From G963677185 sp963677185 (GTDB taxonomy: Bacteria > Bacillota > Syntrophomonadia > Syntrophomonadales > Syntrophomonadaceae), in contig OY781889.1 in the NCBI GenBank assembly GCA_963677185.1, positions 2,728,001 to 2,792,000 on the forward strand: a stretch of 64,000 nucleotides of DNA, given 5' to 3'. Below the pieces are notes generated by a model. That model ran no database searches. It saw nothing but the letters and a program-made list of their open reading frames with translations, and had not been told where the DNA came from. Both the position numbers and the translations under genes were made by a program. Positions 45,993 to 54,597 of the stretch are shown piece after piece. Position 1 is the first letter of the stretch; every line of letters starts with the position of its first letter.

Positions 45993-46026
45993 GCCGGGCT
46001 TTACGCCCGGCTTTTGTTATTTGTTT
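45993..46026 (+). terminator. terminator after the SARP-like gene
   Basis: Perfect GCCGGGC / GCCCGGC stem (45993-45999, 46005-46011) with TTTAC loop followed by a T-rich tail. It isolates the regulator from the surface modules. Confidence 0.88.
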
Positions 46027-46210
46027 TATAAAAATCAGGGTCAGTTCATCTGTGTCAAGGCAGTTAATTAGCTTCTTTACCCTCCTTGTACCATTAATGA
46101 TTACACCGTTAATATAATACAACCTATCCTTTAGTATAGTCCTTTATTATTGGATAATACCCATTTCTTGTGACTATTTTCTCCCTTTGTGTTCTCCCAA
46201 AAAGTATTCC

Positions 46211-46243
46211 GGTGACTATTCGGTGACGCCTTCTGTGTACAAT
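46211..46243 (+). promoter_or_regulatory. module 1 promoter: two GGTGAC repeats 11 bp apart plus TACAAT
   Basis: GGTGAC at 46211-46216 and 46222-46227, then 10 bases, then TACAAT at 46238-46243. The position of a normal -35 (46215-46220) has no TTGACA-like sequence, which implies an activator. A further TTGTGAC lies at 46168-46174. Same layout as the promoters at 49557, 53958 and 60952. Confidence 0.75.
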
Positions 46244-46300
46244 TAAATTGTAGAATATTGTATTTTTCTAGGTTTATGTGTCGCAAGGGAGGTGTTCAAC

Positions 46301-46840
46301 ATGGCCGGAATGAATCCCCCGCTGATTTTACCCATAGGAAGATCATCTGACTTTATCATGCATATTTATGCGTGTGATCAATGGATTGTCAGGGGGCGCG
46401 CAAGCCACGTGCAGTCCGGCCGCTCAATTCTTTTCCACAGCCTGATGGAATTGATACTGGCCGTACAGGCGAAAATGGACGAAATCGCTTTCCCCCAGTC
46501 CGCAACCGCTCCGCGCAAATGGAAAATTCGGCAAAATCAGCCGCCAATGCATTGCCCCGCTTTTATTGCGACTGAAGAAAGCAGTGATGATATCCTGCCC
46601 GAGTCAATTATGGCTTCCTTTCTCATAAGGGTGCAATTCCGTCAGAACTCCTCCTGGCAGGGCACCCTCGTATGGATGGAGCACAAAGAAAGCTGCGCTT
46701 TCCGCAGCCTGTTGGAACTGTTGAACCTGTTGGCCGATGCATTGCAGATTGTTGTGACCGCCTCCAATCCCGCCGGCGTGAACAAAGACAGTGAAGTGAC
46801 GACAGCCAAAATGGCTGCTAAATTGGTTGAAAAATCTTGA
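46301..46840 (+). CDS. module 1 small protein (duplicated beta-beta-alpha unit)
   Basis: 179 aa, no signal peptide, so probably cytosolic. I do not recognise a named family. Two copies of a 39-residue unit are visible, from Asp17 (DFIMHIYACDQW...G...SILFHSLMELIL) and from Ser106 (SFLIRVQFRQNSSWQG...SCAFRSLLELLNL), joined by a variable linker. Closely similar genes head modules 2 and 3, and a divergent one module 4. ATG 46301 has a GGGAGGT site; the frame is open to GTG 46292. Seventeen bases separate it from the surface-protein gene, so the two are one transcript. Confidence 0.85.
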   Translation: MAGMNPPLILPIGRSSDFIMHIYACDQWIVRGRASHVQSGRSILFHSLMELILAVQAKMDEIAFPQSATAPRKWKIRQNQPPMHCPAFIATEESSDDILPESIMASFLIRVQFRQNSSWQGTLVWMEHKESCAFRSLLELLNLLADALQIVVTASNPAGVNKDSEVTTAKMAAKLVEKS

Positions 46841-46857
46841 GGAAAGGAGGAATTATT

Positions 46858-49158
46858 ATGTACCGCTTGGCTAATCACAAATATGCAGCGCTATTTGTAG
46901 CTTTTTCATTGTTGTTAGCTTATTGCCTCGGCATGATCATAGCTGCACCTCCGGCTATGGGGGAAGTTACTAAAACCACTTCCTTGCTTCCCGGCCAGGT
47001 CGGCGCAATGAGTGCTACTTTCGAAGAAAACTCAGATGACAACGGACTCACCTGCCCCGTGGTATGGCATTTCGTTATCAACAATGGCAGTAGCACCAGT
47101 TTTTCAGACATGACCGCAACTTTTCAAAATGCCGGCCCCCTGAGTTACAGCTCTACGAAAACTAATCCTGGCACTTATCACTTCTGGGTATGCACGTCCG
47201 CAGATGACACACTCTTAAGCGCAAGTCTTACCCTGCATTATCCGGATGGATCAACCGAAGTGCCACAATATCTCAAATTAAGTCATGTAACGCATAACGC
47301 TCCAATTAACGGTTCGGCCACTTTTACCAAGATGGGTGTAATGCAGGGACCTCCGACAACCGTACCAATTCCCGGGCCACTACCCGGAGTTGCCTTTACC
47401 CTGGCCAATCCTGACCACACCTATCATGCGACATCAGATGCAGCCGGTGTGGTGTTGTTCGAAAATGTCGCTCCCGGAACCTATACCCTTACTGAAGATG
47501 CAGTTCCTCCCGGGTACCAACTGATGGCGCCCATTCCCGGTATTGTAATTACTGCCGGCCAACGGACCTTGATCAACGGCGGAACGATCAACAATATCCC
47601 GATCCAGCCGCCCGGATCAGCTGGTTTTATTAAAATGGGCCTGTACCAGATTGTTTCGCCCCCATTGCCTCCTATACCACTGCCATTGCCTGGTGCGTCG
47701 TTCATTTTGTCCGACGGTGTAAACACCTATCCCGGAACATCAGGTCCTGGCGGCATAGTGCTTTTTATCAATGTCATTCCCGGCACCTATACCCTGACCG
47801 AAACCATAGCTCCCCCTGGTTTTATACCAATCCCGCCCATGCCCGGAATTGTCATTTCAGCCGGACAGCATACGATTATCGGAAATGGAATCATCACGAA
47901 CATTCCCGCGCCACTGCCTGGCTCCCTGTCTTTCCAGAAGGTTAATAAAGACGGCACCGGGCTGGCCAATGCCACTTTCCAATTGTCCGATGGCATTAAT
48001 CCTCCGCTGACAGCCTACTCGGATGCGAACGGATACGTTTACTTCCCGACTGTAAACGCTGGAATCTACACCCTGACTGAAACCGTTCCACCTTCGGGCT
48101 ACCTGACCATCGCGCCCATTACCGGAATCGAAATTGCACCCGGGCAGCTCAAGATTCTGGGTGAGCAGGGTAAGATCGTCGATGATCCCGTGCCTCCTCC
48201 CGGTTCTGTTTCCTTTACCAAGATGGGACTGGTTGAAGACCTGCTGACCGGGTTGGCCGGGGCTGAATTCAACCTCTCTGACGGAGGACTGATTTCTCTC
48301 AATGCCACATCCGACGCCGATGGCAAAGTATTGTTTGAAAATGTGCCTGCTGGCACCTATACCCTGACCGAAACCAAGGCTCCTGATGGCTATCAGCCCA
48401 TCGCTCCGATTACTGGCATTGTAGTTGTATCCGGCGAAAACACGTTCCTGGGCAATGATGATCACATCATTGTCAACGAACCTTCCCAACGCCACCAGGT
48501 AATAATAAGGAAGGATTTCCAGGGATTCTCCGATGATCCCAATATGGTGGCAGTATTCAGAATCATCTTTAACTGGATTCCGCCGACCACCGATAACGGC
48601 TATCCCATTACCGGAATGTCCGCTCCGGTTTATGTCCAACTGGCTGATGGCGAATGGTGTGACCTGTACAGCCTGACACTCAGCCAACCCGGCGGCATTC
48701 CGCCCTTTACCGCCGAAGAAATCGGTATTTTCGCCCGCTACGACAACGGCGGCGACGACACCATGCCCCCGCCCGGCGCAGCGTTATTTGCAACTTCTCA
48801 GTACAGCCTGAACTTCCCCGGCGTGCAGAGCGTTAATGACGGAGATGACATCACCTTTGTCAATGCTTATACGCCTCCCGGAGGCAATCCTCCCGATGAA
48901 TGGACTCCGCCGACCAACACCTACAGTCCGCCCACGGAAGTAGCTCCGCCTCCGACGGAAGTAACACCGGCTCCGGCCGAAGTTACGCCAACTCCGGCTG
49001 AAGTGGTTCCTGCTCCCGCAGAAGTTATTCCGGCACCCACTGAAGCAGCCCCCGAACCCGGGCTGCCCAAGACTGGCGCTGAAAGCGGAACCGGACTGCT
49101 GGCAATGGCCATGATGCTGGCCGGAAGCGGCCTGGTCCTGCGCAAAATGAACAGATAA
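46858..49158 (+). CDS. module 1 LPKTG surface protein with four SpaA/Cna-B-like repeats
   Basis: 766 aa. A signal peptide starts MYRLANHKYAALF. Four SpaA/Cna-B-like repeats run from about nt 47310, 47617, 47920 and 48205 to 48480; each starts with an F-x-K strand and has GTYTLTE-APxGY, the lysine and glutamate pattern of isopeptide-forming domains. An unrecognised domain of about 140 aa follows, then a Pro/Glu/Val heptapeptide linker, and the sorting signal LPKTGAESG, hydrophobic helix and RKMNR tail. ATG 46858 has an AAAGGAGG site. Presumably anchored by the sortase at 57329. Confidence 0.9.
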   Translation: MYRLANHKYAALFVAFSLLLAYCLGMIIAAPPAMGEVTKTTSLLPGQVGAMSATFEENSDDNGLTCPVVWHFVINNGSSTSFSDMTATFQNAGPLSYSSTKTNPGTYHFWVCTSADDTLLSASLTLHYPDGSTEVPQYLKLSHVTHNAPINGSATFTKMGVMQGPPTTVPIPGPLPGVAFTLANPDHTYHATSDAAGVVLFENVAPGTYTLTEDAVPPGYQLMAPIPGIVITAGQRTLINGGTINNIPIQPPGSAGFIKMGLYQIVSPPLPPIPLPLPGASFILSDGVNTYPGTSGPGGIVLFINVIPGTYTLTETIAPPGFIPIPPMPGIVISAGQHTIIGNGIITNIPAPLPGSLSFQKVNKDGTGLANATFQLSDGINPPLTAYSDANGYVYFPTVNAGIYTLTETVPPSGYLTIAPITGIEIAPGQLKILGEQGKIVDDPVPPPGSVSFTKMGLVEDLLTGLAGAEFNLSDGGLISLNATSDADGKVLFENVPAGTYTLTETKAPDGYQPIAPITGIVVVSGENTFLGNDDHIIVNEPSQRHQVIIRKDFQGFSDDPNMVAVFRIIFNWIPPTTDNGYPITGMSAPVYVQLADGEWCDLYSLTLSQPGGIPPFTAEEIGIFARYDNGGDDTMPPPGAALFATSQYSLNFPGVQSVNDGDDITFVNAYTPPGGNPPDEWTPPTNTYSPPTEVAPPPTEVTPAPAEVTPTPAEVVPAPAEVIPAPTEAAPEPGLPKTGAESGTGLLAMAMMLAGSGLVLRKMNR
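48916..49044 (+). repeat. 21-bp repeats encoding a P-x-E-V heptapeptide linker
   Basis: Six consecutive seven-codon units of the type P-T/A-E-V-x-P-x before the LPKTG motif. They form a stiff wall-spanning stalk. Shorter and more degenerate versions occur at the same place in the module 2 and 3 proteins. Confidence 0.8.
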
Positions 49159-49198
49159 GACGCAACGGCGGGTTCAAGCCGCCATCCTTAAAAGTATC

Positions 49199-49229
49199 GA
49201 TGCCAGGCCTCAAGCCTGGCATCAGTTTT
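49199..49229 (+). terminator. terminator of module 1
   Basis: Ten-base perfect stem GATGCCAGGC / GCCTGGCATC (49199-49208, 49214-49223) with CTCAA loop and an AGTTTT tail, about 40 bases after the stop codon. Confidence 0.85.
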
Positions 49230-49556
49230 AACCAACACTGACCTTCGGCATCACCTTCCAGCCAGCCTGTTCATATTATATCAAGCAAACCATGATAATT
49301 CCGATAAAAGCCTTCAATTCACGATTCCTGGGTGTCACAGCCATAATACCACTCGCTTAATCAACCGCCTGTTAATAGATTGCTCAAACAGATTGTATCG
49401 TGTCGTTTTTGCGTTTTATTTGCTATACATAATATACGCATCTATATTTTACATCTAGTGCCATTTGTTCCATTCATATTCATTTATCTTATAATATTCC
49501 TGATTTGCTATATTTTTTGCCGCTTTATAAGACTTTTTTATCAACTTAGACTGACC

Positions 49557-49600
49557 GGTGACTAATCGGTGACCAAACGGTGACGCTCGCATTGTATGCT
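49557..49600 (+). promoter_or_regulatory. module 2 promoter: three GGTGAC repeats 11 bp apart plus TATGCT
   Basis: GGTGAC at 49557, 49568 and 49579, exact 11-base period, then 10 bases and TATGCT at 49595-49600. The 4-base spacer between the last two copies (CAAAC with the preceding base) is identical to that in module 3. Confidence 0.78.
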
Positions 49601-49653
49601 TATGTCATATTATTGTCGACTTAATGATCTTTTTGTTGAAGGAGGTGTTCGAA

Positions 49654-50178
49654 ATGGCCGGACTGAATTCGCCCCTGCATCTTCCGGTTGGAAGGTCCTC
49701 AGATTTTATCATTCACATCTATTCCTGTGACCAATGGGTAATGAAGGGCAGTGTCAGCCATGTCCAATCCGGCCGTTCAATGGCTTTTCATAGTTTGATG
49801 CAAATGATACTGGCGGTACAGAACAAAATGAACGAAATCGGATACCCGCAGACCAGTACGTCATCGCGCAGCTGGCAAAGTGGAGCATTCAGCGCTGATG
49901 CCAGTTACAGTGAGCTGGAATTTGAAAGCGGACAACCCGAAGACATGATGCCTGAATCGATCCAGGCATCGTTTTTGATCCGTATTCAGTTCCGGCAAAA
50001 CGCTTCCTGGCAGGGCACCCTGATTTGGATGGACAACAAGGAAAGCTGCGCATTTCGCAGCCTGCTGGAACTGATAAGCCTTATTGCCGATGCTGTTCTA
50101 ATTAGCCAGACCCAGTACATGGAAACTGAAAAACCATCAATAGCAAGAACACTAATTAATAATGAAGACGTTTTATGA
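49654..50178 (+). CDS. module 2 small protein (duplicated beta-beta-alpha unit)
   Basis: 174 aa paralogue of the module 1 small protein; both repeat units begin at the same residues, 17 and 106. In this copy the two units match at 10 of 39 positions without a gap (F, I, I, G, S, A, F, S, L, I). The linker between them differs entirely from module 1, while the units are highly conserved. ATG 49654 has a GAAGGAGGT site. Family and function not recognised; likely partner or regulator of the surface protein that follows 23 bases later. Confidence 0.85.
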   Translation: MAGLNSPLHLPVGRSSDFIIHIYSCDQWVMKGSVSHVQSGRSMAFHSLMQMILAVQNKMNEIGYPQTSTSSRSWQSGAFSADASYSELEFESGQPEDMMPESIQASFLIRIQFRQNASWQGTLIWMDNKESCAFRSLLELISLIADAVLISQTQYMETEKPSIARTLINNEDVL

Positions 50179-50201
50179 GCATTTTGAAAGGAGGAATTAG
50201 T

Positions 50202-53200
50202 ATGTACCGGCTAGCACAGTACAGGTATTTGGCCGTATTCACCGCCCTGGCCCTGCTGTTAAGCTTCAGTGTCGCTCTGATCGTGCCGTCGGCCACTGCC
50301 GTGGAAGAACCGGCAGGCGCCGATACTGTAGCAGCAAGCGAATCGTTTACCGCAGCGGATTTTGATCCTCAAGGCCTGGTCGATGAAGTAGAAGCCCTGG
50401 AGGCGGAAGCAGCTGCACCCATTACAGCCGATTGGCAATGGGAAATGACCTGCGACCCGGCCCTGGGCAGCCCCCAGCTAATAGTCAACTGGGATGACGG
50501 CACCACATCGGTGACCGACGGCGTTCAGACTGCCAGCACCGAAACGATTGAAACCTGGGTATTTAATGTAACTCATGCCGGAACCCCGGTAGGAGCAACG
50601 GTACAGTATATTGTAGTCATGCCTGAAGAAAGCCCGGCTATAGTACCCCCGATCGAAGAAATCCCTCCGGTGGTGGAGCCACCCGCCGGTGAAGAAATCA
50701 CTCCGCCGACTATGACGGCTGGCGGCGGCGGCATTTTCGGCAACGGTGGTGCTGATGCCGTAGATCCTGATGACAAAAATGATGCACGAATCGATCCATT
50801 AAATGTCATATTCTCCCTCACTGTTACCAAGGTTGACGATCATACGAGCTCCGCTGTTGAAGGAAGTTTGGCCCAGCCCATGAACATCAACAGTGCCACC
50901 TTTGCCGATCGTACCGTGGACAGCAATGCTGGCACCTATGTTTACTGGGTTTTCACCGTGGTTCCGGATAAAAATGGAACTATAAATGCATTCAGCGCAG
51001 CATTCGCCGATGGCGTCACCGGAACCAATGTCACTCCGATTCCCAGCTGGATTGGCTCCGGCACCAGTAAAAGAGTTTTCAAAACCCCCAGTGAGGCCAA
51101 GCTGGCGAGTGTATCTGCTACTTTTTGGTATTCGAGCCACTCGGATAGAAACAGTGCCAAGCCATCAATCACCCTTGACCGGATCTATGCATCCACACCG
51201 GCTGCGGCCGATCCTAATGCTCTGGTAATTTCTTTGCGGCAGACCGTGCCTATCAGCAGCAAGAGCGCTTTCGAAAGCACAGACTACGACGATATCCAGC
51301 AGGCCATGGAACAGATGGGTTCCTCCTGGGATGATTGCGCGGTCGTATGGCATTTTGAATGCGGCACAGTGCCAACTGATCAAAACGCTATCAAAATTGA
51401 AGCCAGTTTTGATAACGGAGCACAAATAATAAAAACCACTTCCTTTTCTAATAATGGTGTTTTTCATGTTTTCATTGGCACTTCCAAGCACTGTAATCTG
51501 ACATTTGCCAGGCTGATTGCCACACATGTTGCAGGAGGCGGCACAACTGAAGCCTTGTTGTTCAACCTGAGCCACCTCGTCCACAATCCGGATAATGAAG
51601 AGTATACCATCAGCATTGACAAACGCTGGACCCACGAAGATAAACCCAAGTATGACTGCAATTTCATTCTTTTGAAACAACATTACAGCTCCTGGAACAA
51701 GGTTGAAATAAAAACCCTGCCGGCAGGCCAGAGCTCTCTTCAGTTCATAGTCACTGAACCGGGCAGCTATTGGGTCGGCGAAGAAGACAACGGCGTCCTG
51801 TTCAATCTGGAAAACAAAAACACGTTGGAAAAAAAGACTATTGACGGAAAAGTCTATTATGGATATCCGGTGTCCATCAGCGGTGGCCGGGGAGCTTCAG
51901 GCGGATGTGAACCCCAAACGTTTGTCAATCATCAATGCGACCGCTATGGCTCCGTTAAGGTCACCAAGAACGATGATGCCGGCTTGCCTATTGCCGGAAT
52001 CAAGTTCGTGTTGACTCCGGTTATCACCGGCACCACGCTCTATGCAGAAACAGATGCAAGTGGAATAGCCACTTTCTCAAATGTGCTTTATGGTAACTAT
52101 ACCCTGACCGAGGACCTGAACAACACTGTTGGTCAATACTACTATTTCAACAATACAACACCGTACAGCAAATCTGTAACTATAGACAGTAATCACCAAA
52201 ATGTGGAATGCCCAGTGGTAGTCAATCACAAAAAAGGTTCACTGGTGATCACGAAGTATTTCAATCCTTCCACCTTTAGTGGCAAAGCCCATTTCCGGGT
52301 AACCGGACCTGGAGGCTTCGATCAAAGCTTCGATCTGGGTCAAGGTGAAAGTAAGCCGTTCACCGGCCTTATCCAGGGTGATTATGTAATCCATGAAGAC
52401 AGCATCACTTCCTTTTTCGAAACCTCGGATGTCACGATTCACCTGACCAGAACTGGCGGCCTTGACCAGAGCCTGTCTATTACCAACCAGGGCTATGGCG
52501 AAGTCGATCTGCACAAGGATCTCTTCCAGATCAACACTGACCCGCCCGGCATAGTTAGCGGGCCTCATGCTGGAATCCTGTTCCGGCTGACCCCTGATTA
52601 TTCGACCGCACCCGCTGCCGGCTTCATCGGCGGTGTGGTAGAAATCGGTGATCCTCCGCTACCCCCGCAGTATTTCTGCCTGACTGACACCAACGGCAAT
52701 GGGACCTTTACCCTGGATCCCAGCGGGGTTGGAACAGCGGCCAAAATCCCGGTTGGCAATTACCGGCTGTTTGAAGTGACCCCCGCGGTTGACTTCTATC
52801 CCGGCGTTGGTCCTGAAGGACGCCTGGTCACCGTGCTCCTGGGCGACAATGAAACCATTATGGTCGCCAATTACAAGGACTTCCCCTCCGGCTCCTTGAT
52901 AGTGGAAAAATTCTATCATAGCCTGGATGGTGCCGCTCCGATGATAACCGTAAAAATCGATAACGGCAGCGCCACCGCTGAAGGTCAGACCGACGGCAGC
53001 ATGCCGGTGATATTCACCTGCAACCAGGCCATTGCAAACGCAAGCACCACTGACAATATCGTATACGCTCCGGCCGGCAGCTATACCCTGACTGAAAGCG
53101 GCCTTAGTGCAGATGATTTCAGCATGGTGACACCAGCCGACCTGGTGATGGTTCCCGCAGAGGGATCACAGTATGCCCGGATTGACAACTACCGCAAATG

Positions 53201-53786
53201 GGGATTTTTTATAGTCGAAAAACAGTTCTCCGACGGTATGGATCGGGAAGTCAATTTCAGGCTGGTTGGTGATGAAAAGACCTACGAAGCGAAAACCATT
53301 TACGATCCTATCAGCGGCAAATGGCTGGCCACATTCCCTGTGCCCACCGGCAAATACACCCTGTATGAAGACACCCCGGGCGGCTATGGCAGCAGCATTA
53401 ATGGCGGCGTTCCCGTGACGGTAACTGCCGAAGGCTTCTCTACCGACCAGAGATTGCCTGAACCCTATGTAGTTGTTAATACACCGCCCACCACACCACC
53501 CGGCGGCGGCGATGAGTATACTCCGCCCACCAACACCTATTCTCCGCCGACGGAAGTAGCTCCGCCTCCGACCGAGGTTACTCCGGCTCCGCCGGAAACG
53601 GCTCCGGCTACTATTCCAGCAGTGGTAACTCCAGCTGTGGTCGAAGTGGTTCCGGTGGTTACAGAAGCGGCACCCGAAACCGCCCTGCCCAAGACCGGAG
53701 CTGAAGGTTCTGCCGGCCTGGCGCTTCTGTCCATGATGTTCGCCGGCAGTGGGGCGATTCTGCGCAAAGTATCTTATAAGAAATAA
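50202..53786 (+). CDS. module 2 giant LPKTG surface protein
   Basis: 1194 aa. Signal peptide MYRLAQYRYLAVF...PSATA; an N-terminal pair of unrecognised domains shared with the module 3 protein; a two-cysteine domain at nt 51600-51945 (KRWTHED...YDCNFILL ... GGCEPQTFVNH); then several SpaA/Cna-B-like repeats (for example nt 51950-52230, GSVKVTKNDD...GNYTLTED) up to about nt 53490. A Pro/Val/Glu-rich linker precedes LPKTGAEGS, a hydrophobic helix and RKVSYKK. ATG 50202 has AAAGGAGG. Its length makes it the largest protein in the window. Confidence 0.9.
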   Translation: MYRLAQYRYLAVFTALALLLSFSVALIVPSATAVEEPAGADTVAASESFTAADFDPQGLVDEVEALEAEAAAPITADWQWEMTCDPALGSPQLIVNWDDGTTSVTDGVQTASTETIETWVFNVTHAGTPVGATVQYIVVMPEESPAIVPPIEEIPPVVEPPAGEEITPPTMTAGGGGIFGNGGADAVDPDDKNDARIDPLNVIFSLTVTKVDDHTSSAVEGSLAQPMNINSATFADRTVDSNAGTYVYWVFTVVPDKNGTINAFSAAFADGVTGTNVTPIPSWIGSGTSKRVFKTPSEAKLASVSATFWYSSHSDRNSAKPSITLDRIYASTPAAADPNALVISLRQTVPISSKSAFESTDYDDIQQAMEQMGSSWDDCAVVWHFECGTVPTDQNAIKIEASFDNGAQIIKTTSFSNNGVFHVFIGTSKHCNLTFARLIATHVAGGGTTEALLFNLSHLVHNPDNEEYTISIDKRWTHEDKPKYDCNFILLKQHYSSWNKVEIKTLPAGQSSLQFIVTEPGSYWVGEEDNGVLFNLENKNTLEKKTIDGKVYYGYPVSISGGRGASGGCEPQTFVNHQCDRYGSVKVTKNDDAGLPIAGIKFVLTPVITGTTLYAETDASGIATFSNVLYGNYTLTEDLNNTVGQYYYFNNTTPYSKSVTIDSNHQNVECPVVVNHKKGSLVITKYFNPSTFSGKAHFRVTGPGGFDQSFDLGQGESKPFTGLIQGDYVIHEDSITSFFETSDVTIHLTRTGGLDQSLSITNQGYGEVDLHKDLFQINTDPPGIVSGPHAGILFRLTPDYSTAPAAGFIGGVVEIGDPPLPPQYFCLTDTNGNGTFTLDPSGVGTAAKIPVGNYRLFEVTPAVDFYPGVGPEGRLVTVLLGDNETIMVANYKDFPSGSLIVEKFYHSLDGAAPMITVKIDNGSATAEGQTDGSMPVIFTCNQAIANASTTDNIVYAPAGSYTLTESGLSADDFSMVTPADLVMVPAEGSQYARIDNYRKWGFFIVEKQFSDGMDREVNFRLVGDEKTYEAKTIYDPISGKWLATFPVPTGKYTLYEDTPGGYGSSINGGVPVTVTAEGFSTDQRLPEPYVVVNTPPTTPPGGGDEYTPPTNTYSPPTEVAPPPTEVTPAPPETAPATIPAVVTPAVVEVVPVVTEAAPETALPKTGAEGSAGLALLSMMFAGSGAILRKVSYKK

Positions 53787-53843
53787 CTGTTTAGAAACAC
53801 GGTGACAGAATCAATAAAATTTAATATTCTTTTAAGAATTATC

Positions 53844-53875
53844 GGAGCAGGATTCACCTCCTGCTCCATTTTTTA
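53844..53875 (+). terminator. terminator of module 2
   Basis: Nine-base perfect stem GGAGCAGGA / TCCTGCTCC (53844-53852, 53859-53867) followed by ATTTTTTATTTT. Confidence 0.9.
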
Positions 53876-53957
53876 TTTTCATTTGATATATTTTATTTAC
53901 ATTGAATTTGACCTATTGGATTCTTGAGCCTTTATTGTGACTTTTTTTCGTGTATAC

Positions 53958-54001
53958 AGTGACTGATAGGTGACCAAACGGTGACATTCAGGGTATAGAA
54001 T
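53958..54001 (+). promoter_or_regulatory. module 3 promoter: AGTGAC and two GGTGAC repeats 11 bp apart plus TAGAAT
   Basis: AGTGAC at 53958, GGTGAC at 53969 and 53980, exact 11-base period, then 10 bases and TAGAAT at 53996-54001. A further TTGTGAC lies 22 bases (two periods) upstream of the first copy. Confidence 0.78.
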
Positions 54002-54053
54002 AATATTGTAGTATTTTGTAGGATTATGGTCTATTGTATCGGAGGTGATACCA

Positions 54054-54572
54054 TTGGCCGGCATGCACTCTCCCTTGCACCTCCCAGTTGGCAGGTCCTC
54101 GGACTTCATTATCCATGTCTATTCCTGTAGTCAATGGGTTCTTAAGGGCAGTGCCAGTCATGTCCAGTCCGGCCGCACTATGGTTTTCCACAGCATGCTG
54201 GAATTGGTGCTGGCTCTGCAGGCGAAGATGAACGAAAACAGCTTTCCGCAGTCCAGTACAGCCCACCGCGGGTGGCGAGGGGCTCCACCAGAAGAGGATA
54301 CGTACACATTCGAAACACAATCTGAAGCTGATACGCAACAGGACCGGATGCCAGACTCAATTCTGGCATCCTTTTTAGTTCGTGTACAATTCCGGCAAAA
54401 CTCATCCTGGCAGGGCACCATGATATGGATGGAGCGCAAGGAAAGCTGCGCCTTTCGCAGCCTCCTGGAACTGCTCAACCTGGTAGCTGAGGCTATCAGC
54501 CTCAGCCCCGCACCAGAAAAAGAAACAGTTGTGTCTGCTATTTCATTTACCAATGGAGACATAGTCTCCTGA
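54054..54572 (+). CDS. module 3 small protein (duplicated beta-beta-alpha unit)
   Basis: 172 aa, third paralogue. By comparison with modules 1 and 2 the start is TTG 54054 (then GCC, as in their ATG GCC), with GGAGGTG 6 bases upstream; the open frame reaches GTG 54045. First unit DFIIHVYSCSQW...TMVFHSMLELVL, second unit SFLVRVQFRQNSSWQG...SCAFRSLLELLNL. Function unknown. Twenty-five bases from the surface-protein gene. Confidence 0.84.
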   Translation: MAGMHSPLHLPVGRSSDFIIHVYSCSQWVLKGSASHVQSGRTMVFHSMLELVLALQAKMNENSFPQSSTAHRGWRGAPPEEDTYTFETQSEADTQQDRMPDSILASFLVRVQFRQNSSWQGTMIWMERKESCAFRSLLELLNLVAEAISLSPAPEKETVVSAISFTNGDIVS

Positions 54573-54597
54573 AGCCCTTTTGAAAGGAGGGATTTCA

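Larger units (their letters stand above)
45965..46300. other. intergenic region holding terminator and first module promoter
   Basis: 336 bases: the terminator of the regulator gene at 45993-46026, an AT-rich stretch, and the repeat-type promoter at 46211-46243 with a 58-base leader to the first small gene. Confidence 0.6.
49159..49653. other. intergenic region between modules 1 and 2
   Basis: About 495 bases: terminator at 49199-49229, about 300 bases of AT-rich sequence in which I see no gene, then the repeat-type promoter at 49557-49600 and a leader to the second small gene. Confidence 0.55.
53787..54053. other. intergenic region between modules 2 and 3
   Basis: 267 bases: terminator at 53844-53875, AT-rich stretch, TTGTGAC at 53935-53941, then the repeat-type promoter at 53958-54001 and a 50-base leader. 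Confidence 0.55.

Noticed and set aside
47857..48687. Minus-strand open frame of 276 aa opposite the module 1 surface protein
   Set aside because: It lies wholly inside a well supported gene on the other strand, has no recognisable motif, and follows that gene's codon bias.
53800..53830. Another GGTGAC near the end of module 2
   Set aside because: A single copy without an 11-bp partner or a -10 box at the proper distance; taken as chance.
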